Source of the DNA: Christensenella sp964438705
GTDB lineage: Bacteria > Bacillota > Clostridia > Christensenellales > Christensenellaceae
Reading direction: 5' to 3'
DNA: 64,000 nt
Assembly (NCBI GenBank): GCA_964438705.1
Contig: CAYTKQ010000001.1
Span: forward strand, 170,067 to 234,066
The notes beneath the pieces are model-generated. The model did not search any database. It worked only from the letters and a program-made list of their open reading frames with translations, and was not told where the DNA came from. Positions 55,975 through 63,949 of this stretch are shown here, in pieces. The position numbers and the translations under genes are program-made. Every line of letters begins with the position of its first letter. Position 1 is the first letter of the stretch.

Positions 55975-56394
55975 ATGAGCAGGACGAGCGCACGCGAGGC
56001 TGCAATGAAACTTTTATATCAATACAGCATCACAGGGGAACTCACAAAAGATTCGTTAACGGACGCGCCGGATGCTCTTCATGCGGAATCGCTCGATCAG
56101 GATAATTTGTGCTATATCGATCATGTTGTGGATGAATTTGCGGAAAAATGCGAAGAGATCGACGAAATCATTTCCAAAAACTCAAAATCCTGGAAACTGG
56201 AACGCATCGCAAAGGTAGATCTTGCCATTCTGCGGCTTGCGTTGTTTGAGATCCTGTATATGGATGAAATCCCGCAAAAGGTCACGATCAACGAAGCGGT
56301 GGAGCTCGCAAAAAAATATTCCGCCGAAAAATCCTATCAGTTTGTCAACGGACTTTTGGGGGGATATCTTCGCGGCGGGAGAGAAAAAGAGTGA
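55975..56394 (+). CDS. nusB: Transcription antitermination protein NusB
   Basis: Binds boxA RNA with S10 (NusE) to prevent early termination in rRNA operons. The 139-residue helical protein starts SRTSAREAAMKLLYQYSITG and contains WKLERIAKVDLAILRLALFE and the ending FVNGLLGGYLR, all typical. GGAGGGAAAC lies upstream of the ATG at 55975. Asp23-type gene, then nusB, folD, xseA and xseB is the standard order; a TsaD-like gene has been added after nusB. The stop overlaps that gene's GTG. Confidence 0.95.
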   Translation: MSRTSAREAAMKLLYQYSITGELTKDSLTDAPDALHAESLDQDNLCYIDHVVDEFAEKCEEIDEIISKNSKSWKLERIAKVDLAILRLALFEILYMDEIPQKVTINEAVELAKKYSAEKSYQFVNGLLGGYLRGGREKE

Positions 56395-57314
56395 CCGCGT
56401 ATCTCGGGATCGACACAAGCTGTTATACGACTTCTGTTGCCGTAGCCGACGATGCGTGTCAAATTTTATGTAACATCAAAATACCGCTTGAGGTTGCGTC
56501 GGGCAAAAAAGGCCTGCAGCAATCTCAGGCTGTATTTCTTCATATCAAGAATTTTCGCAGGTTGTTTACGGAAAACCGTCTGGCAGAACACGGTCCGTTT
56601 GGCGGCGTTTGCGTGAGCGAAAAGCCGCGCCCGCAGACTGGCTCTTATATGCCTGTTTTTATGACAGGAACGATGGTAGGAGAAGCTGTCTCCAGCGTTC
56701 TCGGCGTTCCGCTTTTGTTGGCCACGCATCAGGAAGGCCACTTAAGCGCGGCGCTGATCGGCAAAACGATGCCCGCGCATTTTCTGGCAGCGCATGTCTC
56801 AGGCGGGACGACAGAGCTGCTTGAAGTCTGGCAAAAGTACGCGACATTTAAAATCCGTTTGTTGGGCGGAACGCGCGATATTGCTGCGGGGCAGGTCATC
56901 GACCGGCTTGCGCAAAATCTGGAGCTTCCATTTCCCGGCGGGAGGCATATTGAGGCCTTGGCAGAAAACGGGAAGGATTTGAAGTTCAAAGTCAGTACCG
57001 ACGGTGTCGATCTCAACTTTTCAGGGCTGGAAACACAGGCAGTCCGTGCCTTGCGAACATATCCGCGTGAAGACGTCTGTTTTTCGGTGTTAAACAGCAT
57101 AGCACTTTCCTTGGAAAGGGTTTTAAAAGAAGCGCAGCAGCAAACCGGATGCATGGATGTCCTATTGTTTGGCGGCGTACTAAGCAACCGTTTGATACGT
57201 GCGCGGCTGTCGGCGGCGCTTTGCAAAATCCGGTTCGCTGAAATAGACTATTCGTCTGACAACGCGGCGGGGCTCGCCGTTTTGGCAGCACAAAGAGGGG
57301 GTAACGAAAGATGA
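56391..57314 (+). CDS. TsaD/Kae1-like paralogue (M22 family, ASKHA fold)
   Basis: A 307-residue relative of TsaD, which transfers threonylcarbamate to A37 of tRNA. Shared features: LGIDTSCYTTSVAV at the N-terminus, the metal motif HQEGH near 108-112, GGTRDIAAGQVIDRLAQ, PFPGGRHIEALA, FSGLETQAV, FGGVLSNRLIR, and SSDNAAGLA. Differences: the usual SGGHTEL reads SGGTTEL, the glycine-rich GPGLIGAL region is replaced by RPQTGSYMPVF, and it is about 30 residues shorter than TsaD. The fold and metal site look intact, but the activity is unknown. GTG start overlaps nusB; folD overlaps its end. Confidence 0.8.
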   Translation: MTAYLGIDTSCYTTSVAVADDACQILCNIKIPLEVASGKKGLQQSQAVFLHIKNFRRLFTENRLAEHGPFGGVCVSEKPRPQTGSYMPVFMTGTMVGEAVSSVLGVPLLLATHQEGHLSAALIGKTMPAHFLAAHVSGGTTELLEVWQKYATFKIRLLGGTRDIAAGQVIDRLAQNLELPFPGGRHIEALAENGKDLKFKVSTDGVDLNFSGLETQAVRALRTYPREDVCFSVLNSIALSLERVLKEAQQQTGCMDVLLFGGVLSNRLIRARLSAALCKIRFAEIDYSSDNAAGLAVLAAQRGGNER

Positions 57315-58159
57315 GTGCACAAATTTTAAGCGGAAAAGAGCTTTCCGCGGAAATTAGGGAACAATTGAAGGAGCGGGTCGCGGAACTCAAAAAGACGCGC
57401 AGCATAACGCCCGGTCTTGCGGTCATTCAGGTAGGCGACGACGGCGGCTCCACGATCTACGTCAACAACAAAGAGAAGGCCTGCGCCGAGGTCGGTATTT
57501 ATTCCGAGGTCAACCGCTTGAGCGAGGAAACGACACAGGATGAGCTGCTCGAAATGGTGGAGCATTACAACCATGATCCAAAAATCCATGGGCTGCTGGT
57601 TCAGCTTCCGCTTCCTGCCCATATCGACGAAACACAAATCCTAAAGGCCATCAATCCCCAAAAGGATGTAGACGGCTTTCACGTGCAAAACGCTGGCAGC
57701 CTTTTTACAGGCCTTCCCGGGCTTGTCGCATGCACGCCAAAAGGAATCATCAAGCTCATCAAGCGCTCGGGCATCGACTTGGCGGGCAAAAACGCAGTCG
57801 TGATCGGCAGGAGCAACATCGTTGGGAAGCCTGTCGCCATGCTCTTGCTGAATGAAAACGCCACCGTTACGGTGTGCCATTCCAAAACCAAAAATTTACC
57901 GGAGGTCTGTGCGCAAGCGGATGTGCTCGTTGCGGCCATCGGTCGTCCGGAATTTGTGACAAAGGAATTTATCAAGCCGGGTGCGGTCGTCATCGATGTG
58001 GGCACGTCCCGCGTCGACGGCAAACTGAAGGGCGACGTGAAATTTGACGAGGCCAGCGAGGTTGCGGGCTTCATCACTCCTGTGCCGGGCGGTGTAGGCC
58101 CGATGACCATCACCATGCTGATGGAAAACACAGTGGATGCGGGCGAATTGTATGGATGA
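57311..58159 (+). CDS. folD: Methylenetetrahydrofolate dehydrogenase/cyclohydrolase
   Basis: Bifunctional enzyme interconverting methylene-, methenyl- and formyl-tetrahydrofolate with NADP. The 282-residue protein has Tyr50 and Lys54 in STIYVNNKEKACAEVGI, QLPLPAHI, NPQKDVDGFH, the dinucleotide-binding GRSNIVGKPVAMLL, and TPVPGGVGPMTITML. It supplies one-carbon units for purines and for TrmFO. The ATG overlaps the preceding stop by 4 nt and has GGGGG upstream. xseA overlaps it by 8 nt. Confidence 0.96.
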   Translation: MSAQILSGKELSAEIREQLKERVAELKKTRSITPGLAVIQVGDDGGSTIYVNNKEKACAEVGIYSEVNRLSEETTQDELLEMVEHYNHDPKIHGLLVQLPLPAHIDETQILKAINPQKDVDGFHVQNAGSLFTGLPGLVACTPKGIIKLIKRSGIDLAGKNAVVIGRSNIVGKPVAMLLLNENATVTVCHSKTKNLPEVCAQADVLVAAIGRPEFVTKEFIKPGAVVIDVGTSRVDGKLKGDVKFDEASEVAGFITPVPGGVGPMTITMLMENTVDAGELYG

Positions 58160-59339
58160 GCTCGTCCTTTGTGTCCACGAACTGAATTATTATGTTGCGG
58201 ACAAGCTGTCCGGCGATCCCTTTTTGGAAGAGATTTGGATCAAAGGAGAGGTCACGGACGTCAACCGCAAATATGAAACGCTGTATTTTGTTCTAAAAGA
58301 TGAAACCGCGTCCGTGAGCTGCATGCTTTTTAACAGCAGCGAAGCGGCAGAGACTTCGGATGCGATCGTTGAGGGACAAACGATCCTTGTGCGCGGGGAA
58401 ATTTCGCTTTACTGGAAAAACGGAAGCTACCGCATCATTGTGAAGGAAGCGCAGATGGTGGGGCTCGGAGAGCTTTACGCGCGCTTTGCGCGCATCCGCG
58501 AAAACCTCGATCAACTGGGCGTATTCGACGAAAACCGAAAGCGCCCGCTCCCGCAGTATCCCAAAAAGATTGGGATCGTCACCTCTGCCTCCGGTGCGGC
58601 GATTCAAGATATTCAAAACATTGCCCGACGCCGCAATCCGCAGGTAAAGCTCGTGCTCTATCCTGTCAAGGTGCAGGGGGCAGATGCGCCGGGGGAAATC
58701 GTGCGCGGCATCGAATATTTTAACGCGCATACGGACGCCGATGTTCTAATCGTCGGACGCGGCGGCGGCAGTGCCGAAGATTTGTTCGCCTTCAATGAAG
58801 AAGCGGTCGTGCTGAGCGTTTACCGTTCGCGGATTCCCGTAGTTAGCGCGGTCGGGCATGAAACGGATTATACTCTGTGCGATATGGCTGCCGATCTGCG
58901 CGCACCCACGCCCTCCGCAGCGGCAGAGCTTACCATCCCTGCGCGCGATGAAATCCACGCGTCTCTTCTTGCTTACAGTGAAGCAATCACGCGTCGTCTG
59001 TTCCAAATCCTGTCCGCGAAAAAGGCGCTTTTCGAGCAGGGAAGGCTGTCCCTGCAAAAGAGCGTTCTGACGCTGCGTTTAGAGCATGCGCGCGCTTCTT
59101 TGGCCTCATCGCTCCATACGATCAAAACAAACGCATTGCATCTTTATAAAAGCCGCCGTATGCAGTATAATAACTATAAATCGGCAATCGAAAACTTAAG
59201 CCCCATGAGCGCCTTCGATCGCGGATACGTCATTGCGATGCACGGCGATCACGAGGTGCGCAGCGCAAACGACGTTGCGCAGGGTGATGAAATCGATCTT
59301 ATCTTAAAGGACGGCACAATCAAAACACGTGTGCAATAA
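58152..59339 (+). CDS. xseA: Exodeoxyribonuclease VII large subunit
   Basis: Catalytic subunit of the single-strand-specific nuclease ExoVII. The 395-residue protein has an N-terminal OB fold (to about 105), the catalytic domain with IGIVTSASGAAIQDI and GRGGGSAEDLFAFNEE near 200-215, SAVGHETDYTLCD, and a C-terminal coiled coil that binds XseB. ATG 58152 gives the family start MDELVLCVHELNYY; an in-frame ATG at 58137 lies deeper in folD. Translation is probably coupled to folD. Confidence 0.95.
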   Translation: MDELVLCVHELNYYVADKLSGDPFLEEIWIKGEVTDVNRKYETLYFVLKDETASVSCMLFNSSEAAETSDAIVEGQTILVRGEISLYWKNGSYRIIVKEAQMVGLGELYARFARIRENLDQLGVFDENRKRPLPQYPKKIGIVTSASGAAIQDIQNIARRRNPQVKLVLYPVKVQGADAPGEIVRGIEYFNAHTDADVLIVGRGGGSAEDLFAFNEEAVVLSVYRSRIPVVSAVGHETDYTLCDMAADLRAPTPSAAAELTIPARDEIHASLLAYSEAITRRLFQILSAKKALFEQGRLSLQKSVLTLRLEHARASLASSLHTIKTNALHLYKSRRMQYNNYKSAIENLSPMSAFDRGYVIAMHGDHEVRSANDVAQGDEIDLILKDGTIKTRVQ

Positions 59340-59351
59340 GGAGCAAACGAC

Positions 59352-59549
59352 ATGCCTGAAAAGGACCTTGAAGCATATCTCAATGAATTGAAACAAATCT
59401 CCGAAAAGATATCCGACGAGGATATCAAGCTTGCGGATGCGGTATCCCTCTACAAAAAGGGCATGACTGCTGCGGATAAAGCGTCTAAAATTTTGGAAAA
59501 GTATGAACAGGAACTTGAAATAATCCACGACGATGAAAGCGAGGGCTGA
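59352..59549 (+). CDS. xseB: Exodeoxyribonuclease VII small subunit
   Basis: A 65-residue helical hairpin that binds XseA and regulates ExoVII. The family pattern LEAYLNELKQISEKI..ADAVSLYKKGM is clear, followed by an acidic tail. AAGGAG precedes the ATG by 9 nt; it starts 12 nt after xseA. The small size is normal. Confidence 0.93.
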   Translation: MPEKDLEAYLNELKQISEKISDEDIKLADAVSLYKKGMTAADKASKILEKYEQELEIIHDDESEG

Positions 59550-59553
59550 TACG

Positions 59554-60435
59554 ATGACGAATATTCTAAACAAATACACCGGCGCAGTCGATGAGCGGCT
59601 CAAAGAGCTGCTCGACCTTCAGAATGTCAACCCGACGATCAGGGACGCCATGAACTACAGCGTTTCCGCAGGCGGAAAACGTCTGCGTCCCACGCTCAAT
59701 ATCATGGCGAACGCGCTTTTGTCAGACAGCATGAAGGAAACGCTCGATATTGCGTGCGCGATCGAAATGATCCACACTTATTCGCTGATCCACGACGATC
59801 TTCCTGCAATGGACGACGATGATCTGCGCCGCGGGAAGCCAACGAGCCACGTCATGTTTGGAGAGGCATTCGCCATATTGTGCGGCGACGGCCTTTTGAA
59901 CCTTGCATATGAGGTCATGCTCAAAAATGCGCTGCGCTACGCGTCCAACCTTGATTCCCACACAAAGGCGATCCTCGAGATCGCGACCGGCGCAGGCGTA
60001 TATGGTATGATCACCGGTCAATGCGGCGACATCGAAAACGAGGGCCAGATACTCACCGAGGTGGAACTGAAATACGTTCACGAGCATAAGACGGGAGCGC
60101 TCATCAAATCCTCCCTGCTTTCCGGCTTGCTGCTGTGCAACCCGCGTCAGGAATATATCGATGCACTCGCGTTGTATGGAAACAACATCGGGCTCACATT
60201 CCAGATTGTAGACGATGTTCTCGATATCGTGGGCGACGCAAAAAAGATGGGGAAAACGCTGGGCAAGGATAAAACCTCGAAAAAATTCACCTTCCCAACG
60301 CTTTACGGCGTGGAAAAATCTATGAAAATCGCGGAAGAAAAAACTGAAGAAGCGGTTTCTGCCTTGAAAATTTTCGGCCCACGCGCGGAAGAACTCTCAG
60401 AGCTTGCGCTTTTCATTCTTAAGCGCGAAAAGTGA
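59554..60435 (+). CDS. ispA: Polyprenyl synthetase (farnesyl diphosphate synthase type)
   Basis: Trans-prenyltransferase joining DMAPP and IPP to geranyl and farnesyl diphosphate, the primer for UppS. The 293-residue protein has the first Asp-rich motif HDDLPAMDDDDLRRGKPT near 76-93, the second FQIVDDVLDIVGD near 215-227, and the SAGGKRLRP segment. ATG 59554 has GAGGG 8 nt upstream; an in-frame ATG at 59533 lies inside xseB. dxs, which usually follows, is replaced by cmk. Confidence 0.94.
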   Translation: MTNILNKYTGAVDERLKELLDLQNVNPTIRDAMNYSVSAGGKRLRPTLNIMANALLSDSMKETLDIACAIEMIHTYSLIHDDLPAMDDDDLRRGKPTSHVMFGEAFAILCGDGLLNLAYEVMLKNALRYASNLDSHTKAILEIATGAGVYGMITGQCGDIENEGQILTEVELKYVHEHKTGALIKSSLLSGLLLCNPRQEYIDALALYGNNIGLTFQIVDDVLDIVGDAKKMGKTLGKDKTSKKFTFPTLYGVEKSMKIAEEKTEEAVSALKIFGPRAEELSELALFILKREK

Positions 60436-60442
60436 GGAAACA

Positions 60443-61102
60443 ATGAAAATAGCGATTGACGGCCCGGCAGGGGCAGGGAAGAGCACCGTTGCCAAGGCGG
60501 TCGCAAAAAAACTGAATTTGAATTATCTTGATACGGGCGCGATGTATCGTGCGTCCGCATATGCCATGATAGAACGTGGCATTGAACCCGTAGAGCAGCA
60601 AAAAGTGATCGCTGCGCTTCCTTCGCTCGATATGAAAATCATTTATGAAAACGGCGAACAAAGGGTGCTTGTCGGTGGTCAGGATGTCACCTCCTATATC
60701 CGTACGCCACGCATTTCAAAGGGCGCAAGCGATATCGCGCTCATCCCTGAGCTGCGCATTCAACTGGTGGAATTGCAGCGTCGTGTGGCGAACGAATACG
60801 ATATTGTCATGGATGGACGGGATATCGGTACGTATGTACTGCCTGATGCGGATTTCAAATTTTTCATTACTGCGTCTCCGCGTGAGCGTGCCAGCCGGCG
60901 CTACCTTGAGCTAAAGGAAACGACGCCCGACGCAGACATCGACCAAATCGAACGCGAGATCATCGCGCGAGACAAAACGGATTCCGAACGCGAATTTGCG
61001 CCCCTAAAGCAGGCCGAAGACGCGATCCTCGTGGATACCACGCACCTCGATCGCAATCAGGTGATCGAGCTCGTATCCGCATACATCACGGGGGAGAAGT
61101 AG
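60443..61102 (+). CDS. cmk: Cytidylate kinase
   Basis: Phosphorylates CMP and dCMP. The 219-residue protein has Walker A GPAGAGKST at 6-14, LDTGAMYRA, the extended NMP-binding region of bacterial CMP kinase, and DGRDIGTYVLPDADFKFF near 125-142. ATG 60443 has GAGGAAA upstream; earlier in-frame ATG at 60404 overlaps ispA. The order cmk-plsC-ispH-rpsA is characteristic of Clostridia. Confidence 0.96.
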   Translation: MKIAIDGPAGAGKSTVAKAVAKKLNLNYLDTGAMYRASAYAMIERGIEPVEQQKVIAALPSLDMKIIYENGEQRVLVGGQDVTSYIRTPRISKGASDIALIPELRIQLVELQRRVANEYDIVMDGRDIGTYVLPDADFKFFITASPRERASRRYLELKETTPDADIDQIEREIIARDKTDSEREFAPLKQAEDAILVDTTHLDRNQVIELVSAYITGEK

Positions 61103-61107
61103 GAAGC

Positions 61108-61704
61108 ATGGTATATTTTCTCGCCCGAATCTTTGCATATATCATATTGATGCCCATTTTTTTCATCAAAGTTGTCAACAAGCAAAATTTACGCATCAAA
61201 CAAGGCTGTGTGGTCATCTGCAACCACATTTCAAACTGGGACCCGATCGTGCTTGGGCACAGCGTCAAAACACAGCCGGTTTGCTATATGGCAAAAGAAG
61301 AGCTCTTCGAAGGCAAGGTTGCCAACTGGTTCCTGCGCCGGCTGCACGCCATTCCCGTGGCGCGCAAAAAGAGCGATCTTAAGGCGGTCAAAACGGGCCT
61401 TGCGACGCTCAAAAACGGTAAAATACTTGGCATATTCCCTGAGGGCACGCGAAGCGAAACGGGGGAACTTCTTCCGTTCGAGCCGGGCGCGGCGCTCATG
61501 GCTCTGCGCGCGGATGTTCCTGTGGTTCCGGTGTTTATCAGCGGGAATTACAAACCCTTTCACCAAATCCGCCTTTATACCCACCCGCCTGTTGATCTCA
61601 AGAAAATCGTGGGGGATAAAACAAACAGCGCCGCCATCGATCAGGCGACGGAATATTTGCGTGGTGTGATGCAGGAATTAAAGGAGCAGGCATGTCAAAA
61701 ATAA
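61108..61704 (+). CDS. plsC: 1-acyl-glycerol-3-phosphate acyltransferase
   Basis: Adds the second acyl chain to lysophosphatidic acid, giving phosphatidate for CdsA. The 198-residue protein has an N-terminal membrane helix (about 3-22), the catalytic HX4D motif NHISNWD near 39-45, IPVARKKSDLKAV, FPEGTRSETG near 112-121, and VVPVFISG. It starts 5 nt after cmk and overlaps ispH by 13 nt, so it is probably cotranslated. Confidence 0.93.
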   Translation: MVYFLARIFAYIILMPIFFIKVVNKQNLRIKQGCVVICNHISNWDPIVLGHSVKTQPVCYMAKEELFEGKVANWFLRRLHAIPVARKKSDLKAVKTGLATLKNGKILGIFPEGTRSETGELLPFEPGAALMALRADVPVVPVFISGNYKPFHQIRLYTHPPVDLKKIVGDKTNSAAIDQATEYLRGVMQELKEQACQK

Positions 61705-63782
61705 TCGTCGCGAAAAATGCAGGATTTTGCTTTGGTGTCGCACGCGCGGTGGATGCGGTCAATGAAATCGTCGGAAAATACGATCATATCTATACCTATG
61801 GGGAATTGATCCACAACAAGGATGTGATCGTCGATCTTGAAAAAAAAGGCGTGCACGTCACGGAAGATGTCGACGCTGTGCCCCACGTGGAAAATACAGT
61901 CATCGTGATTCGTTCACATGGCGTTTCGCGCGAGGTGTATGAACAGATCACCCACCGTGGCTTTGAAATACTCGACCTTACCTGTCCGTTTGTAACGCGC
62001 ATCCACAAGCGCGTGATCGAAGCGGGCAATACGCCCGTCGTCATCATCGGCGCGGAAAACCATCCGGAAGTCGTTGGCATCAAGGGCTGGGCGCAGGGTG
62101 AAGTGTATGTGATCAACAGCGCGGCGGAGGCCTATTTGGTTCCGAAGCTTGCACACGCGCTCATCGTTGCGCAGACCACGATTACGCACGAATTGTGGGA
62201 CGATGTGGTGTCCGTTTTGCGCGAACGGATCGCCTCCATAGAGCTTTTCAATTCCATATGCGATACGACGCAAAAGCGTCAGAAAGAGGCTGTTGCGCTG
62301 GCGCAGGATTCCGATATGGTTTTGGTCGTAGGAGGCCGTCATTCCTCCAACACGGAAAAATTATATCGACTTTGCAAAAATAATTGCGAAAAAACCTATT
62401 ACATAGACAATATTGCACAACTTCCACTTGAAAAAGCGACGAATCATGATATAATAAGTATTGTCGCCGGTGCATCGACGCCGGATTGGTTAATTAGGGA
62501 GGTAAAGACACAGATGAGCGATGTCGAAAAAGTAGTGGATACTGAAATCACGGAGGAAAACAAAGTGTCCACCGAGCAAGAACAGTCACAGGCAAACGAA
62601 GATTTCATGGCTGAAATCGAAAAATCGTTTGTATATATTAAGAGAGGGCAGATTGTAACTGGGACGGTTGTTCAAATTTCCGACAGTGAAATATGTGTTA
62701 ATATTGGTTATAAATCTGACGGTATTATCAAGAAAGAAAACTTGACTGCCGCCGGGGACGAAAATCCTACGGATCTCTTCAATGTTGGAGATGAGATCGA
62801 AGCTGAAGTCGTCACGTTAAACGACGGGGAAGGAAACGTTGTGCTTTCCAGAAGGTCGATTGAATCCAAGCTGAAATGGAAAGAGCTTGTGGAGTCCCTC
62901 GACGAAACTGCCGTATATACAGTTAAGGTTGATAAAGTCGTGAAGGGCGGCGTGCTCGCAAAGCTTGACGGCTACGATGCATTCATTCCTGCGTCTCAGC
63001 TTTCGCTGAAATACGTGGAAGACTTAAGTGAGTTTGTGGGGCAGGACCTTGAGGTGAACATCATCGAAGCGGATAAGCGTCAGAGGCGTTTTGTCCTTTC
63101 GCATAAGAATATCCTCAAGGCGCAGGCAGATGAACAGGAAAAGAAGCTTTACGATACCTTTAAAAAGGGTGATAAAGTCACAGGCAAAGTAAAACGCCTG
63201 ACGGATTTCGGCGCGTTTGTCGATATCGGCGGTGTAGATGGACTTCTGCACATTACGGATATTGCATGGACGAAGATCAAGCATCCCTCCGAAATGCTCA
63301 ATGTAGGAGACGATATCGAAATTCTGATCTTGAATGTCGATCCTGAAAAGAAACGGATTTCCCTTGGCTTAAAGCAGCTTGCGCCTAAGCCGTGGGATCA
63401 GGTTGCGGATAAATACATCGTTGGCGATACGGTGGACGGCACGGTCGTTCGCATCATGCCTTTTGGTGCATTCGTGTCCCTAGAGCCCACCATCGACGGT
63501 CTCGTGCACATTTCTCAGGTCACCAACAGAAGGCTTGAGAAGGTCGAGGAGGAGCTTCGTATCGGCGATAAAGTGACGGCGAAAATCATGGAGGTCAATC
63601 CTGCGAAAAAGCGGATCAGCCTGAGTATTCGCGCACTGATGGACGAACCGGAAAAACCGACAAAGCGTGAGTCCGAAGGGAATGATCGGGAAGAGCGCTT
63701 CCATTACGAAATCCCTCCGGTTGAAGAAGCGACCTCTTCGCTTGCGGATTTTTTCCCGAAAATGGATGATTCTGAGGAATAA
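61692..63782 (+). CDS. ispH: IspH - ribosomal protein S1 fusion
   Basis: A 696-residue fused protein. Residues 1 to about 272 are HMBPP reductase (IspH), the last MEP enzyme, with cluster Cys in NAGFCFGVARAV, DLTCPFVTRIHK and NSICDTTQK, plus ENHPEV and GGRHSSNTEKL; it ends with the usual GASTPDWLIREV. A short acidic linker leads to four S1 domains from about 317, the last two with GAFVDIGGVDGLLHI and GAFVSLEPTIDGLVHI, resembling the short Bacillota S1/RpsA. Such fusions are known in Clostridia. AAGGAG precedes the ATG. Inside lie a promoter and an in-frame start (Met275) that could give free S1. Confidence 0.94.
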   Translation: MSKIIVAKNAGFCFGVARAVDAVNEIVGKYDHIYTYGELIHNKDVIVDLEKKGVHVTEDVDAVPHVENTVIVIRSHGVSREVYEQITHRGFEILDLTCPFVTRIHKRVIEAGNTPVVIIGAENHPEVVGIKGWAQGEVYVINSAAEAYLVPKLAHALIVAQTTITHELWDDVVSVLRERIASIELFNSICDTTQKRQKEAVALAQDSDMVLVVGGRHSSNTEKLYRLCKNNCEKTYYIDNIAQLPLEKATNHDIISIVAGASTPDWLIREVKTQMSDVEKVVDTEITEENKVSTEQEQSQANEDFMAEIEKSFVYIKRGQIVTGTVVQISDSEICVNIGYKSDGIIKKENLTAAGDENPTDLFNVGDEIEAEVVTLNDGEGNVVLSRRSIESKLKWKELVESLDETAVYTVKVDKVVKGGVLAKLDGYDAFIPASQLSLKYVEDLSEFVGQDLEVNIIEADKRQRRFVLSHKNILKAQADEQEKKLYDTFKKGDKVTGKVKRLTDFGAFVDIGGVDGLLHITDIAWTKIKHPSEMLNVGDDIEILILNVDPEKKRISLGLKQLAPKPWDQVADKYIVGDTVDGTVVRIMPFGAFVSLEPTIDGLVHISQVTNRRLEKVEEELRIGDKVTAKIMEVNPAKKRISLSIRALMDEPEKPTKRESEGNDREERFHYEIPPVEEATSSLADFFPKMDDSEE
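62428..62455 (+). promoter_or_regulatory. Internal promoter within ispH, ahead of the S1 part
   Basis: TTGAAA (62428-62433), 16 bp, and TATAAT (62450-62455), with TGA directly before the -10 giving an extended -10 motif. It predicts a transcript start near 62462, about 50 nt before the in-frame ATG at 62514. Confidence 0.7.
62497..62516 (+). promoter_or_regulatory. Internal ribosome binding site and ATG for S1
   Basis: GGGAGG (62497-62502) lies 11 nt before ATG 62514-62516, which is in frame with ispH-rpsA (codon 275). Translation would begin MSDVEKVVD, just after the end of the IspH domain, giving a 422-residue S1 protein. The spacing is slightly long but the site is the strongest in this gene. 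Confidence 0.65.
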
Positions 63783-63801
63783 GCACACAATATATTTGAA
63801 T

Positions 63802-63827
63802 AAAAGGCCGCAAAAAGCGGCCTTTTT
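63802..63827 (+). terminator. Intrinsic terminator after ispH-rpsA
   Basis: GGCCGC (63806-63811), loop AAAAA, GCGGCC (63817-63822), then five T, with an A-rich 5' flank. The stem is perfect and GC-only. It separates the operon from the tRNA promoter. Confidence 0.93.
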
Positions 63828-63887
63828 GTGTGTTTTTACGCCAAAATAAAAACTTCAAAAAAAGCGTAAAAACTAATGGAAAAACTA

Positions 63888-63916
63888 TTGACTTTTAGTC
63901 CGAATTCAAGTATATT
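63888..63916 (+). promoter_or_regulatory. Vegetative promoter for tRNA-Pro
   Basis: TTGACT (63888-63893), 17 bp, TATATT (63911-63916), one mismatch each from consensus, 33 nt before the tRNA. The region is strongly A+T-rich, as for many tRNA promoters. Confidence 0.75.
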
Positions 63917-63949
63917 ATAAAGCGTCGCAAATAAAAGAGTACTACGCTT

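Noticed and set aside
59166..59171. TATAAT within xseA
   Set aside because: Nearest TTGCAT is 24 bp upstream, too far; inside a conserved coding region.
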